Shown piece by piece: positions 51,198 to 61,077 of a stretch of DNA of 64,000 bases. The notes below the pieces were generated by a model. The model did not search any database. It saw only the letters and a list, made by a program, of their open reading frames with translations, and was not told where the DNA came from. Position numbers and translations under genes: made by a program. Numbering within the stretch: position 1 is the first letter of the stretch; the number at the start of each line of letters is the position of its first letter. This DNA is from DATFKA01 sp042095835 (GTDB taxonomy: Bacteria > Bacteroidota > Bacteroidia > Chitinophagales > Saprospiraceae): NCBI GenBank assembly GCA_042095835.1, contig JBELML010000002.1, positions 1 to 64,000 of the forward strand. Direction: 5' to 3'.

Positions 51198-53999
51198 TTA
51201 GTGATTAACCACAATGGTCTTCCTAATCATCTGGCCATTATCCGAAAGGATTTGTAAAAAGTAGAGGCCCGCTGGCAAGTCAACAACAGATACTTGTTGG
51301 CTTATCGTACCTGCTGGCATCTGGATGGTCCCCTCTGATACTTGTTGTCCGAGGCGATTGAACAATACGAGATTAGCATCTACTTCTAAAGTTTGATTTA
51401 GGCGGATATTCAGGTTTTCATTTACAGGATTAGGGAAAACATTAGCGTCTATATCCTCCACAAAATCTTCTGTTTGTGCGAGTAAATTGGAGGAAGATCG
51501 AGCTGCGATCTGCGGACCAAAACTAGTAGCAGCAGCTCCAATATAGATATCATCGATCGCCATGTCACTTCTTGGTCCACCACCAGTAATACCGATTATT
51601 CTCAGGCGAGTAGCGTTGCTGGCATATCCATTGAGGTTGATTGTAGCAGTATGCCAGGTATTTCCCTGATCTCCAGATTTTTGCCAGATCGCTTCGGTCC
51701 AAGTGCTACCACCATCAGTAGAAGCCTGTACTTCAAGTGTACCCATATCACTACCATACATATGGTATTGAAATTGGAAAACTGGGTTATTGACATTGCT
51801 CAGATTCAGGCATTTTTTGGTAGTCAAAATGGCCTTTTTACCAGGATTTCCTGAGCCACTGGATTCGATGTAGCGGTAGTTTACACCTTCTGCAGGAGCA
51901 GTAGGTCCAGTATTTGAAGTAGGGGTCGGCGTACCTCGGCGTTTCCAGTTGCGGTCATCATCTCCTGCATTATTCTGTTTAAATATACCTAGCCCACCAT
52001 CCAGACTTAAACGGTATGGCCATCCGCTCTTCGTACCATTACACGCTAATGCAATACCTACAAAAACACTACCGGAGTCGGTACAAGCATTAGCATCTGT
52101 GACGGTATAATTATAAACACCATCTCCAACACCGTTGAGGTCTTGTGTAGTAGCACCATTAGACCAAGCATAAGTAAATGGTCCTACTCCAGTGAGTATT
52201 TGTAAATCAACAGACCCATCGTTACTTGTACTAGAGCTTGTCACCGTAGAAGTGGCCACTGCAGCTACTCCAGGAATTTCATCAATCATAAAATCAACGG
52301 TATCTGCACAGCCATTGGCATCGGTCACAGTGACACTAAAGAAACCCGTTCCTAAACCGCTCAATTGGCTAATCGCAGTATCACCTGTTGACCATTCGAT
52401 AGTATAGGGTGCTAGACTTGCTTGGGTGATATTCAGTACTGCATCGCCTCCATTTGTTGTAGAACCGCAGGTATAGTTGCTTGCGGTCACTTCCGCAACG
52501 GGTGGGTTACAAGTATAAACCGCACCACTATTCCCTACTCGGATGTGATCAACGGCAATATCTCCTAAGCTACCTCCATTAAATCCTGCGACAAAGCGTA
52601 GGACAACACAAGACTCGCCGCCATAAGCAGAAAGGTCGAGCGTATCTGTTTTCCAGGCATTCCCTTGGTCTCCTGTGATATTAAATAGCACTCCACCAGG
52701 CTCAAAATAGATACCTCCATCTCTACTCATTTGCACACTAAACTGGGTAGCATCTTGACCAAACATATGATAGTCAAAAATCATTTCGGGACTAGGTACA
52801 TTCGTAAAATCAAAACATGGGCTTTCGAAAGTAGCTACAGGATAAATAGCTCCACTTTGTGGGATTGGAAAATCTGCATCTGCGTAAACATAATTTTGAC
52901 CGTCTGAAGCACTTGTTGGACCTGTGCCTGTGGTAGGCGTTGACCCGTTATTGAGGCTAAACATTGCGGAAGTAAAAGTAGAATAGTAGGCGTTCTCATC
53001 CCATCCATTCAAGCCTGATTCGAAACTTTCGGTATAAGGATAAGCATCAATTGGATTATCACATTTTGCACCACCATTGCTACAGCTTAGATAAGTTCGA
53101 TCAAAACGTGCGGAGTATTCCATGCGCGCTAACTGCATCGGTGTAAAATGGTCTCGACAACTACCTGGAGCATAAGACATATAGTTGGAAGTATCTGGTG
53201 TGTACTGCGCGCCGTTACCGTCTGTAACGGTACCAACATAAGAGCAACCATTCATATAGCCAGAAGTATTCAGGTTCGGATCAGCTGGTGTATCACACAA
53301 CTCATCGCCGGCAAAGGAACAGTTCGCTCCACTACCTCTTGTGACCAATTCGGGTGTAGCGCCAGATGGCCCGTGGGTAGGAAATAAGGAAAAGTACTGA
53401 CCCAATAAATGATTGATCACCGTTTGGCTATTGAAACCAAAACAATAGGTCGAATAGATGATGCGCTCCCCTTGCCCAGGGTAAGAAGAAGAACCACAAT
53501 AAAAGGGTCCATAGCTACTTTGTTTATACTCTCCTACAAAATAGATATTGAGCACATTGGGCACTTCATAAGGTGCTAATACTTGATCTTGGTAGGTATA
53601 AAAAAGATGATACACCGAATCTTTATCAATGATGTTCATCGGTGAGCAATTGTACAATTGGATATTCGCATCTGCTAGAGCCTCATTAGCTTGACTGATA
53701 AAGAGTGCCGTATTAAAAAGATTGGCGGCGTAGTAGTTTCCAGTCTTGGCAATGTGGATTTGAATCGGAATCCAGACGGTACTATCGGAACCCGTTCGGA
53801 GCTGACTCGCCCAATCTTCATCGAAGCGGTAAGCATTGGTTTCGGTGTAAACCATACGATCTCTGCGCGTCTCATCGAAATGTGATTTGGCGGCAGCATC
53901 GTAGTCGGTAGCCGATAAAATAGATTGTTCTTGAGCCATTAAAAGGTTAGATAGAAATAGGCATAGTCCTACCCATAATGGTGTACATTTTCTCAACAT
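51198..53999 (-). CDS. Pappalysin-like (M43) secreted protein with a destroyed zinc site
   Basis: 933 residues. Signal peptide 1-22 (ending LLMAQ). Residues about 70-305 have the M43 pappalysin build: MNIIDKDSVYHLFYTYQDQV, the CDTPADPN and SNYMSYAPGSCRDHFTPMQL blocks with the Met-turn (Met274). Where M43 enzymes have HExxHxxGxxH, this protein has H197-L-L-G-Q201-Y-F-S204-L-F-P207: the catalytic Glu is Leu, the second His is Gln and the third is Pro. It is therefore probably not a protease. Two MAM/CUB-like beta domains (about 318-495 and 665-830) flank two SprB-like domains. The last 80 residues are a type A T9SS sorting domain (NVFPNPVNENLNIRL, GLYFLQILSDNGQMI). It is exported and probably binds proteins or sugars. 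Single gene with its own terminator. Confidence 0.85.
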   Translation of the reverse strand: MLRKCTPLWVGLCLFLSNLLMAQEQSILSATDYDAAAKSHFDETRRDRMVYTETNAYRFDEDWASQLRTGSDSTVWIPIQIHIAKTGNYYAANLFNTALFISQANEALADANIQLYNCSPMNIIDKDSVYHLFYTYQDQVLAPYEVPNVLNIYFVGEYKQSSYGPFYCGSSSYPGQGERIIYSTYCFGFNSQTVINHLLGQYFSLFPTHGPSGATPELVTRGSGANCSFAGDELCDTPADPNLNTSGYMNGCSYVGTVTDGNGAQYTPDTSNYMSYAPGSCRDHFTPMQLARMEYSARFDRTYLSCSNGGAKCDNPIDAYPYTESFESGLNGWDENAYYSTFTSAMFSLNNGSTPTTGTGPTSASDGQNYVYADADFPIPQSGAIYPVATFESPCFDFTNVPSPEMIFDYHMFGQDATQFSVQMSRDGGIYFEPGGVLFNITGDQGNAWKTDTLDLSAYGGESCVVLRFVAGFNGGSLGDIAVDHIRVGNSGAVYTCNPPVAEVTASNYTCGSTTNGGDAVLNITQASLAPYTIEWSTGDTAISQLSGLGTGFFSVTVTDANGCADTVDFMIDEIPGVAAVATSTVTSSSTSNDGSVDLQILTGVGPFTYAWSNGATTQDLNGVGDGVYNYTVTDANACTDSGSVFVGIALACNGTKSGWPYRLSLDGGLGIFKQNNAGDDDRNWKRRGTPTPTSNTGPTAPAEGVNYRYIESSGSGNPGKKAILTTKKCLNLSNVNNPVFQFQYHMYGSDMGTLEVQASTDGGSTWTEAIWQKSGDQGNTWHTATINLNGYASNATRLRIIGITGGGPRSDMAIDDIYIGAAATSFGPQIAARSSSNLLAQTEDFVEDIDANVFPNPVNENLNIRLNQTLEVDANLVLFNRLGQQVSEGTIQMPAGTISQQVSVVDLPAGLYFLQILSDNGQMIRKTIVVNH

Positions 54000-54144
54000 G
54001 GTGTGTTGTTTTTGGAGTTATTAATCGAGATTATCTTTCGTGGATGAATGCATCGAAAGTAGGCGATTATAACCCTCAAAAACGGGCCGATAAATAAGTG
54101 TAAAGAAAGTGGAAATAAGTGTAGGAAATCTAGGATATAAAAAT

Positions 54145-54184
54145 GACAAAGCCGATTCTAATTGATCGTAGAATCGACTTTGTC
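54145..54184 (-). terminator. Terminator of the giant PKD gene operon
   Basis: gacaaagccgattcta (54145-54160) pairs with tagaatcgactttgtc (54169-54184), 16 bp with one mismatch, loop 8 nt, 21 bp past the stop codon at 54206. On the minus strand it is followed by ATTTTTATAT. Confidence 0.85.
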
Positions 54185-54205
54185 ACCTTAAAAACGGAAC
54201 CTTGT

Positions 54206-57200
54206 CTATCTAAACAAAGTCACATTCCCTTGTAAAGTAATTTCACTACCATCAATACAGATGGCATCGACCCGATAGCCATATACATCTGGCGGCAACT
54301 GACTTCCTCGGAAAGTACCATCCCAGCCCTCGTTGATGTCGCGGGTATCAAATACCTCTTGTCCCCAACGATTATAGACAATGAAATGCAGCTCTTGAAT
54401 GACATTGGAGCGAACAAAAAGCAAATCATTATTATTGTCACCATTGGGTGTAAAGGCTCTTGGAATAAAGATATTATCTGGTGAGCACAATTCTCCAGTC
54501 GGTGAAATGGTGATAGACAATACATTCTCGCAATCTCCCTTGCCTACCGTAACGGTATAGGTCGTTTCTACCAACGGCGTTACGATCACTGCACCGGAGT
54601 TGGGGTTATCTACTTCATTAGCGGGTTCCCATTGGTAATCACAATCATCACAGTTGTCGATCATTAATTGTACTGGATTTCCTGGTGCAATCGAAGTATC
54701 ACTTGCATTGATTTCGGCATCACCTACGTTCTGAATTTCTACAACGGTAGTTAGCTCCTTGGTACAACCAAATTGATTTTCTAAAGCAACGGTAATCAGC
54801 CCATCTGCTCCTGGATTTAAAGTAGCATTAGGCCCCATTAGCGGATTACTTGCAATTTTGCTTTCTGGTGTCCATAAATAAGTAAGGTCTTGTGCTCCAT
54901 CATTATTGATCACCATCAATTCGGCGCCTACATTCGCATCACAAGCAATAACGGGATTTTCAATTTCTGCGTCGATCTCCCCAGAACTGACCAGTACACT
55001 ATCAATTTCTGAGCAACCTCCGCCATTATCTCCTTTTACATAGTAGTATTGACCTTCTGAATTCAACATGATTTCTACCTCAGCCCCCATGCCAATAATA
55101 TTGTTGAAATCTCGATCAGTAGCCCACATGATATTTTCACCATTCTCACTCTCAGCTCTTAGTTTGAAAGTACCTCCTATACAAGCAATCGTATCATTAC
55201 CTGCATCTATATTAATTGGATCGTCGAGCTGTAAATCAACAGTCCGCGTATCCATACACTCCCCATCTGGTGCCGTTATTTTCACAGAAAATTGGATGGC
55301 CGAATCAGCTACAAAGCTAGGATTAGAACTCGTGGGATCATCCAAAACATTGGCAGGACTCCACTCGTAGGTATATCGATCATCTGCATTAGCATTCAGA
55401 CTAACGGTTTCTCCTTTACAAACCTCTTGCATAGGTTCGGGAGCAACAGCCGTAAAGTCTACGACTTCTACTTTAACGGTATCTCTGTCGCGACTATCGT
55501 TACAAATCTGATCATCTGTTTTTACATAATAAATATTCTCCCCTTCTCCTGGCATTACCTGGATGCTTTCACCTGTACCTAGAGATTGTGTCATGGCTGC
55601 ATCGCTAAACCATTCTAGAGTTCCAGGCTCCCCATTGGTTGTAGCCGTAAGGGTAATCATTTCAGGGAGACAGATCATGGTATCATTCGATACATCAAGG
55701 ATACTTATGTGTTCAATGACATTTACTTGTACTTGTGACATCACTGTACATCCAGTATTAGGATCGGTGATAGTCACCTCATAAACCTGATCCATAGTAA
55801 CCGTAGCCACTGGATTATGTGGATTGGTCAAATCTAGATCAGCATCTGGTGACCAGGTATAGGTATAAGCATTATTACCGCCTGGATTTATAGGTGTTGG
55901 AATACCCGAACAGGCATCAACCATACCACCATTTTCTAAATCATCGATACCCGTATCGAGAATAGTAATCGTGATATTGACCATGCTGCGCTGCTCACAA
56001 CCAGCTGTATCCGTAGCTAGTGCAGTGATTTGGCGATCAGCTTGGGCAACTGGTACACGTATACTTGGGCCAGTACCAATCACATTATCAGATTCATCTA
56101 ACCATTGCACCGTTGCACCAGGCTCCACATCCACACTTAAAGGCACGGTGTCTTGAGGACATACTGCGGTGTCTGCACTGATGTTTAGAATTATATCGTC
56201 TTTGATATCTACCTGTAGAGTATCCATCAAAGTACATCTGGCATCTAATAGAGCAACTGTAACAATAAAGTTAACATCTTGCTCTAGTGGAAGCGTTCTA
56301 GGATTTGGCACATTGGCATCAACCAGTAGATTGGCAGGTCTCCAGGCATACATATAAGAGTGAACCGCATTAGGTAGAAGGTCAAATTCTGTACCTATAC
56401 ATCCCTGCAACACCGTATCTAATCCCATCATATCCAAATCAAATCCGTAGAAGTCAAATCGGACGGTATCTGCACAACCTTGGGGGATATTTGCAATAGC
56501 ATAATACACATTTGCACCTGGATCAACCGTCACCGTGACAGATTCTCCATTTAGACTAGCCGCCTCAAAGTTTTCTCCTTTAAACCAATCTACCACCAGT
56601 CCATCTGGACCACTAGCATTAACACTTAGATTGAATTCGATATCTGCACAGGTGGTATCAATATGATCATTCTTGGTGATGCTTACCTCTCCTCCGACGA
56701 TGACCGTAACCGTATCCATCACTTGGCAGGTAGGCCCTACACTAGGATCGTTCACCATGACAAAATAAGTCATATCCATATTCCCTGTAAAGGTTGGATT
56801 GGCCACATTTGTAGCACTTAAACCATCGCTAGGACTCCAGGTATAATTTAAATTGGGGTCAGCATCTGGTGCCAGCTCAATAGGACCATCTTGACAAATC
56901 AAAACTGTATCCGGTAGATCAATTTTCAAATCACCAGAGTTAATGGTCACATCTACCGTATCACTACAGCCATGCTGGTTGGAAATAACCCCTTGTACAA
57001 TAAAGGTGCCGGATCGATCGACATTCAACATCGGCGTAGCCGTCGTCTCACTGGTAATCATAAGGCTATCAGATATCCACAAATAGCTTAAGGTATCTTG
57101 ACTATCTAGGTTGCGAACACCTAGCTCAAAGATTTGGCCCTCACACAGATCCAAGTTGGTACCTGGCTCTACTTCAGCATCCACACCCTGATCTATAACC

Positions 57201-60200
57201 AGTATCGTATCTAGGTAAGTACACCCAAATTGATCTGTAGCAATCAGTGTGATCGTAGTGTCTCTAAAAGGATTGATCGTCAACTCGTCGGTTGGCGACA
57301 ATAAGTTCCCATCTTGATCTAACCACTGGTAAGATACTGCTCCTGGAATATTCGTTGTCAAGGTCAAATCCTCTCCACAAGTAAGCACCTCATTAGGTTG
57401 ATCCATTTGTAAAGGCATGTCTGGCACTACAACAACTACCTCATCGATCACCACACAAGCAGCAAAACCATTTGCGGTAATAGTGACACTATAAGTAGTC
57501 GTCACCGTTGGAGTGACTAAAGGACTAGCCGCATTCAGATCGCTAATACCATCGGCAGCAGCCCACTGATAGGTGTATTCTGTACGTCCACCAGGATTTA
57601 AGGTAATACCTGATTCATCACATGAGATCAACGTATCGGGTAGATTAACCTCCACCACTGGAAAATCAAAATCCTTTCTTACACTACCTTCACAACCATC
57701 CTCTGCTGTTGCGGTAAAGGTTACGGTCTGTGTTCCAAACTCGGTGATGGTTCTTTCAAAGTTGGGTTCATTTACAATGGTTCCATCGCTGAACTCATAC
57801 TTATACGTCAAATTGCTATCTGGGCTCGTCGACAAACTCATGAACCTAAAGGTAGCTTCACCCGGAAGGCACTCTACCAATTCTATTCCAAAGTCTACAT
57901 TGAAGCGCGTTGTATCTTTAATTTCAAATGTCTGCGAAACAGTATCTGTACAGGACACATCGTATTGGATAGTCAATGTAGCAGTATAAGTGCCCGGCAT
58001 ATTATAATTATAGGTCGGATTCTCTTCTGTTGAGCTTGCTCCTGGATTATTGGGGTCGCCAAAATCCCATAGATAGCCGAAGGCATTCTGACTGGTATTG
58101 TTAAAGTTGGCAATTGCTCCGTTACAGAAAGGATCTACTTCAAAACCCAACTGAATATCATCGTCCACCACGACCACTTCAACTGTATCATTGATCACAC
58201 ATCCATGCTGGTTTCCGATTTGGACAAATACCTCTTGGATGCCAATGGTTCCATTCACCGTTATATTGGCGGTACTTTGTCCACTAGCAATTAAATTGGC
58301 AGGCGACCAGAGGTAGGTCAATACATCTTGGTTATCTAAATTATTAACCGAAACATTGATGGTCTCCCCTTCACAAACTGCTACCTGCTCGGGAATTTCC
58401 ACATCTACACCTTCTAGGTTCAGCGTGGTGATAGCAGTATCTGCGCAACCAAAAGCATCGGTAGCAATGACCATATAAGTATTATTACCAAATAGGTCGG
58501 CTATTAACACATTAGAAGTTTCCGACACCTCTGCTCCGTTGACAAACCAGGTGAAGTTGACATCTGCGCTCACATTGGCAGTGATGGCCTCAGATGTTGC
58601 ACAAGACTCCAAAGGTGCGACTAATGAAAGATTTATAGCGGGAGGAAGTACCACTTCAACTTGTTTAGTTTCAGAACAAGTCGGTGATCCGGGAATAAAA
58701 ACATTGACGGTATACGTTCCTGCTTCGGAAAAAATAGGATCAGGAGCGGAAGGATTATCTACTCCCGAACTTGGCAACCAAGTATAACTATATCGAGGAT
58801 CATTCATTTGATCCAGACCAGTTGCCATCCCTTCACATAGCGGTAGCGTATCTTGTATTGCAGCGATGACATCTTCGATAAGGGTCACCGTTATATTTTT
58901 AGTAATACTATCGGTACAACCTCCGATAGTGGTAATCACAAGTTTTAAATCTAAGGTATCGCTCGCTCCAAAGTTGATGAGTGGATTTTGGCCTTCAGCC
59001 ATTCTACCGTCCTCCAATGTCCATGTCCAACCAACTATAGAATCCGGCCCTGGGTCTGACAAATCGAGTAATCGTACAGATAAGCTATCAGAAGTACAGG
59101 CTTCGTATTCGTAATCAAAATCCGTCTGTAAGGAGGCTGGCAAGATTTCTATTTGCCTAGTTACAGAATCGGTACATTCTCCCGTACCTTTTAAGGTGAT
59201 AGGATAAATCCCTTCAGCAGGGAAGGTGAAACTGACACGGTCGCCCATTCCAGTTGCTAGAGGATTATTAACATCGCCTATTGTCCATTCCAAACCACTA
59301 GCACCACTGCCTGAATAAGCAAAAGTATAAGAGGTCCCTCCACAATTAGATAGTACGTCGAAACTTAAATCAGGACTTTGCACGCCCTCAACCACGACCA
59401 TATGATCAATTACACAAGTCGTATTCTGAGCTTCCAGTACCAATTGATAAGTGGTAAAACCAGCGCTCGCTTCTACCTTAGGATTGACTGCACTCGCATC
59501 GGTAATCCCTGGACCAGTCCAGGTATAGTTAAAGCGGCTATCTAGATTTACCAGATCATTCAGGAATACCGAATCTCCAGCACAGGAGGAAACGGAATCT
59601 CTCAATAGCGTGGTCACATCTTGTCCCATCGCAGAATATCGGCCGGTGACCATTGCCAAACAGGTGTTTTTCGATTCAACATTAAGCTGAATCGATCCTT
59701 CACTATTAATTGGTACAGCAACGACAGGATTCTCTCCCTGGATGGTAAAAGGTGTGCCATTATCTGGCATAATCATCCACTCCCAATCTGTAATAAACGA
59801 CACAGAGTCTACGGATTCATCTTGTAAGAAAAGGTAGGCACTATCTGCACAAGCAAATACCTCTACTGAGAAATCTGGTGCAATGGAATTGATCTGTACA
59901 AAGACATCTTTAGTAAAAGAGCTTTCGCATAAAGAATTGGGTTCTACCGTAAGCTCTACGGTATAAGTACCTGTATCTGGAAAGGTAAAAACCGGGTTTT
60001 CATCTGTCGAAGAAATAGAAGTACCTAAGCCTTCGAGTGTCCAAGCAAAATCATCTACATCATTCGTAAGGTTCTCGAATTGAACGGTGAAGTTATCACA
60101 AACCGCATCGGGTACATCGACCTGCACATTAAAGGGCAAACATTCGATCACATTATATTGAAAATCTCTACGGGTTTGAGATAGTAAGGTACCCGTAGCT

Positions 60201-61051
60201 CTATCGTACTCATCTACACAAACGCCCACAACAAATTGACCCAGCAAGGCCGGTGTGACCGTCATCAAGCCATCTTCCGGATCTACTTTTAAAGGCTCTC
60301 CAAAGCCTAGTAGATTATCTAGTGAATAGGTTGGCTCTACTAGCATGACTTCATCGAAAGGTGGTGGATTTGGTGGCTGTGGTTTAGGTTCTGCAAAGGT
60401 GGCCCCTTGAAAAGGCATACAAAGACTATATATCAGGGAATCGCCATCTTGGTCGGTAGCAGAGTGATCGAAGGAAAGTGGCTCATTGGCACAGATAAAA
60501 ATTGGTGGCCATTCTTTGTAGACAGGGCTACTATTGCAAATGTCCATAGCTTCCTCTGTCAACCAAATATCATAAGTGGCCCCCGTTTCTAGAGGACGTA
60601 CAATATTGTTGAGGGTGACGTTTCTACAACAACGCTGATAAACCAGTCGATATCCTCCCGGTGTTCGATTCAACTTTACGGTGTCGACGTAGACGGTCGT
60701 ATGTACACAGACATTACTAGGGATGACTAAACAGGCATCCTGAGTAGTGGTGACCGTATCTTCTGCAAAAAAAGGAACAAGTAGGTTCCTCACTAAAATA
60801 CCAGAACGATCAAACACACCGATAGAAGCCGGATCATCGAAATCTGCGTCAGGATCACCATTAGCACAGTCTCTATAGACTCGTACGGTGATTTCATAAT
60901 TATTATTTCCAAGGCAGCGATAGCTGATCTCCCCACCAACGATGTGAGTGGCAAAAGATTGAGCTGGACCTAGAAGTATGAGGGCCAAAACAGCCGTAAT
61001 CCATCTGAAAGGTCGTTGGTAGCTCGTATATATTTTTTGTAAATGATTCAT
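54206..61051 (-). CDS. Giant PKD/SprB-repeat surface protein with gliding-type (type B) T9SS C-terminal domain
   Basis: 2,281 residues. Signal peptide about 15-35 (LALILLGPAQSFA), then the typical opening HIVGGEISYRCLGNNNYEIT of Bacteroidota gliding-type surface proteins, with a first beta domain to about residue 320. About 325-2180 are PKD/Ig-like repeats of two kinds: PKD (FAWTLEGLGTSISSTDENPV, PDTGTYTVELTV) and SprB-like (cysteine-bounded, GTYTVNVFIPG, DPSVGPTCQVMDTV). The last 95 residues are the CHU_C sorting domain (FIPRAFTPNGDNNNDLLFVR, YNRWGQEVFDTRDINEGWDG). It lies 26 bp after the OmpA/PD40 gene, last in the operon, and is terminated at 54145. Adhesin or gliding role is inferred. Confidence 0.92.
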   Translation of the reverse strand: MNHLQKIYTSYQRPFRWITAVLALILLGPAQSFATHIVGGEISYRCLGNNNYEITVRVYRDCANGDPDADFDDPASIGVFDRSGILVRNLLVPFFAEDTVTTTQDACLVIPSNVCVHTTVYVDTVKLNRTPGGYRLVYQRCCRNVTLNNIVRPLETGATYDIWLTEEAMDICNSSPVYKEWPPIFICANEPLSFDHSATDQDGDSLIYSLCMPFQGATFAEPKPQPPNPPPFDEVMLVEPTYSLDNLLGFGEPLKVDPEDGLMTVTPALLGQFVVGVCVDEYDRATGTLLSQTRRDFQYNVIECLPFNVQVDVPDAVCDNFTVQFENLTNDVDDFAWTLEGLGTSISSTDENPVFTFPDTGTYTVELTVEPNSLCESSFTKDVFVQINSIAPDFSVEVFACADSAYLFLQDESVDSVSFITDWEWMIMPDNGTPFTIQGENPVVAVPINSEGSIQLNVESKNTCLAMVTGRYSAMGQDVTTLLRDSVSSCAGDSVFLNDLVNLDSRFNYTWTGPGITDASAVNPKVEASAGFTTYQLVLEAQNTTCVIDHMVVVEGVQSPDLSFDVLSNCGGTSYTFAYSGSGASGLEWTIGDVNNPLATGMGDRVSFTFPAEGIYPITLKGTGECTDSVTRQIEILPASLQTDFDYEYEACTSDSLSVRLLDLSDPGPDSIVGWTWTLEDGRMAEGQNPLINFGASDTLDLKLVITTIGGCTDSITKNITVTLIEDVIAAIQDTLPLCEGMATGLDQMNDPRYSYTWLPSSGVDNPSAPDPIFSEAGTYTVNVFIPGSPTCSETKQVEVVLPPAINLSLVAPLESCATSEAITANVSADVNFTWFVNGAEVSETSNVLIADLFGNNTYMVIATDAFGCADTAITTLNLEGVDVEIPEQVAVCEGETINVSVNNLDNQDVLTYLWSPANLIASGQSTANITVNGTIGIQEVFVQIGNQHGCVINDTVEVVVVDDDIQLGFEVDPFCNGAIANFNNTSQNAFGYLWDFGDPNNPGASSTEENPTYNYNMPGTYTATLTIQYDVSCTDTVSQTFEIKDTTRFNVDFGIELVECLPGEATFRFMSLSTSPDSNLTYKYEFSDGTIVNEPNFERTITEFGTQTVTFTATAEDGCEGSVRKDFDFPVVEVNLPDTLISCDESGITLNPGGRTEYTYQWAAADGISDLNAASPLVTPTVTTTYSVTITANGFAACVVIDEVVVVVPDMPLQMDQPNEVLTCGEDLTLTTNIPGAVSYQWLDQDGNLLSPTDELTINPFRDTTITLIATDQFGCTYLDTILVIDQGVDAEVEPGTNLDLCEGQIFELGVRNLDSQDTLSYLWISDSLMITSETTATPMLNVDRSGTFIVQGVISNQHGCSDTVDVTINSGDLKIDLPDTVLICQDGPIELAPDADPNLNYTWSPSDGLSATNVANPTFTGNMDMTYFVMVNDPSVGPTCQVMDTVTVIVGGEVSITKNDHIDTTCADIEFNLSVNASGPDGLVVDWFKGENFEAASLNGESVTVTVDPGANVYYAIANIPQGCADTVRFDFYGFDLDMMGLDTVLQGCIGTEFDLLPNAVHSYMYAWRPANLLVDANVPNPRTLPLEQDVNFIVTVALLDARCTLMDTLQVDIKDDIILNISADTAVCPQDTVPLSVDVEPGATVQWLDESDNVIGTGPSIRVPVAQADRQITALATDTAGCEQRSMVNITITILDTGIDDLENGGMVDACSGIPTPINPGGNNAYTYTWSPDADLDLTNPHNPVATVTMDQVYEVTITDPNTGCTVMSQVQVNVIEHISILDVSNDTMICLPEMITLTATTNGEPGTLEWFSDAAMTQSLGTGESIQVMPGEGENIYYVKTDDQICNDSRDRDTVKVEVVDFTAVAPEPMQEVCKGETVSLNANADDRYTYEWSPANVLDDPTSSNPSFVADSAIQFSVKITAPDGECMDTRTVDLQLDDPINIDAGNDTIACIGGTFKLRAESENGENIMWATDRDFNNIIGMGAEVEIMLNSEGQYYYVKGDNGGGCSEIDSVLVSSGEIDAEIENPVIACDANVGAELMVINNDGAQDLTYLWTPESKIASNPLMGPNATLNPGADGLITVALENQFGCTKELTTVVEIQNVGDAEINASDTSIAPGNPVQLMIDNCDDCDYQWEPANEVDNPNSGAVIVTPLVETTYTVTVGKGDCENVLSITISPTGELCSPDNIFIPRAFTPNGDNNNDLLFVRSNVIQELHFIVYNRWGQEVFDTRDINEGWDGTFRGSQLPPDVYGYRVDAICIDGSEITLQGNVTLFR

Positions 61052-61077
61052 TGTCTCTTTTGGATTATGTTGTGGGA

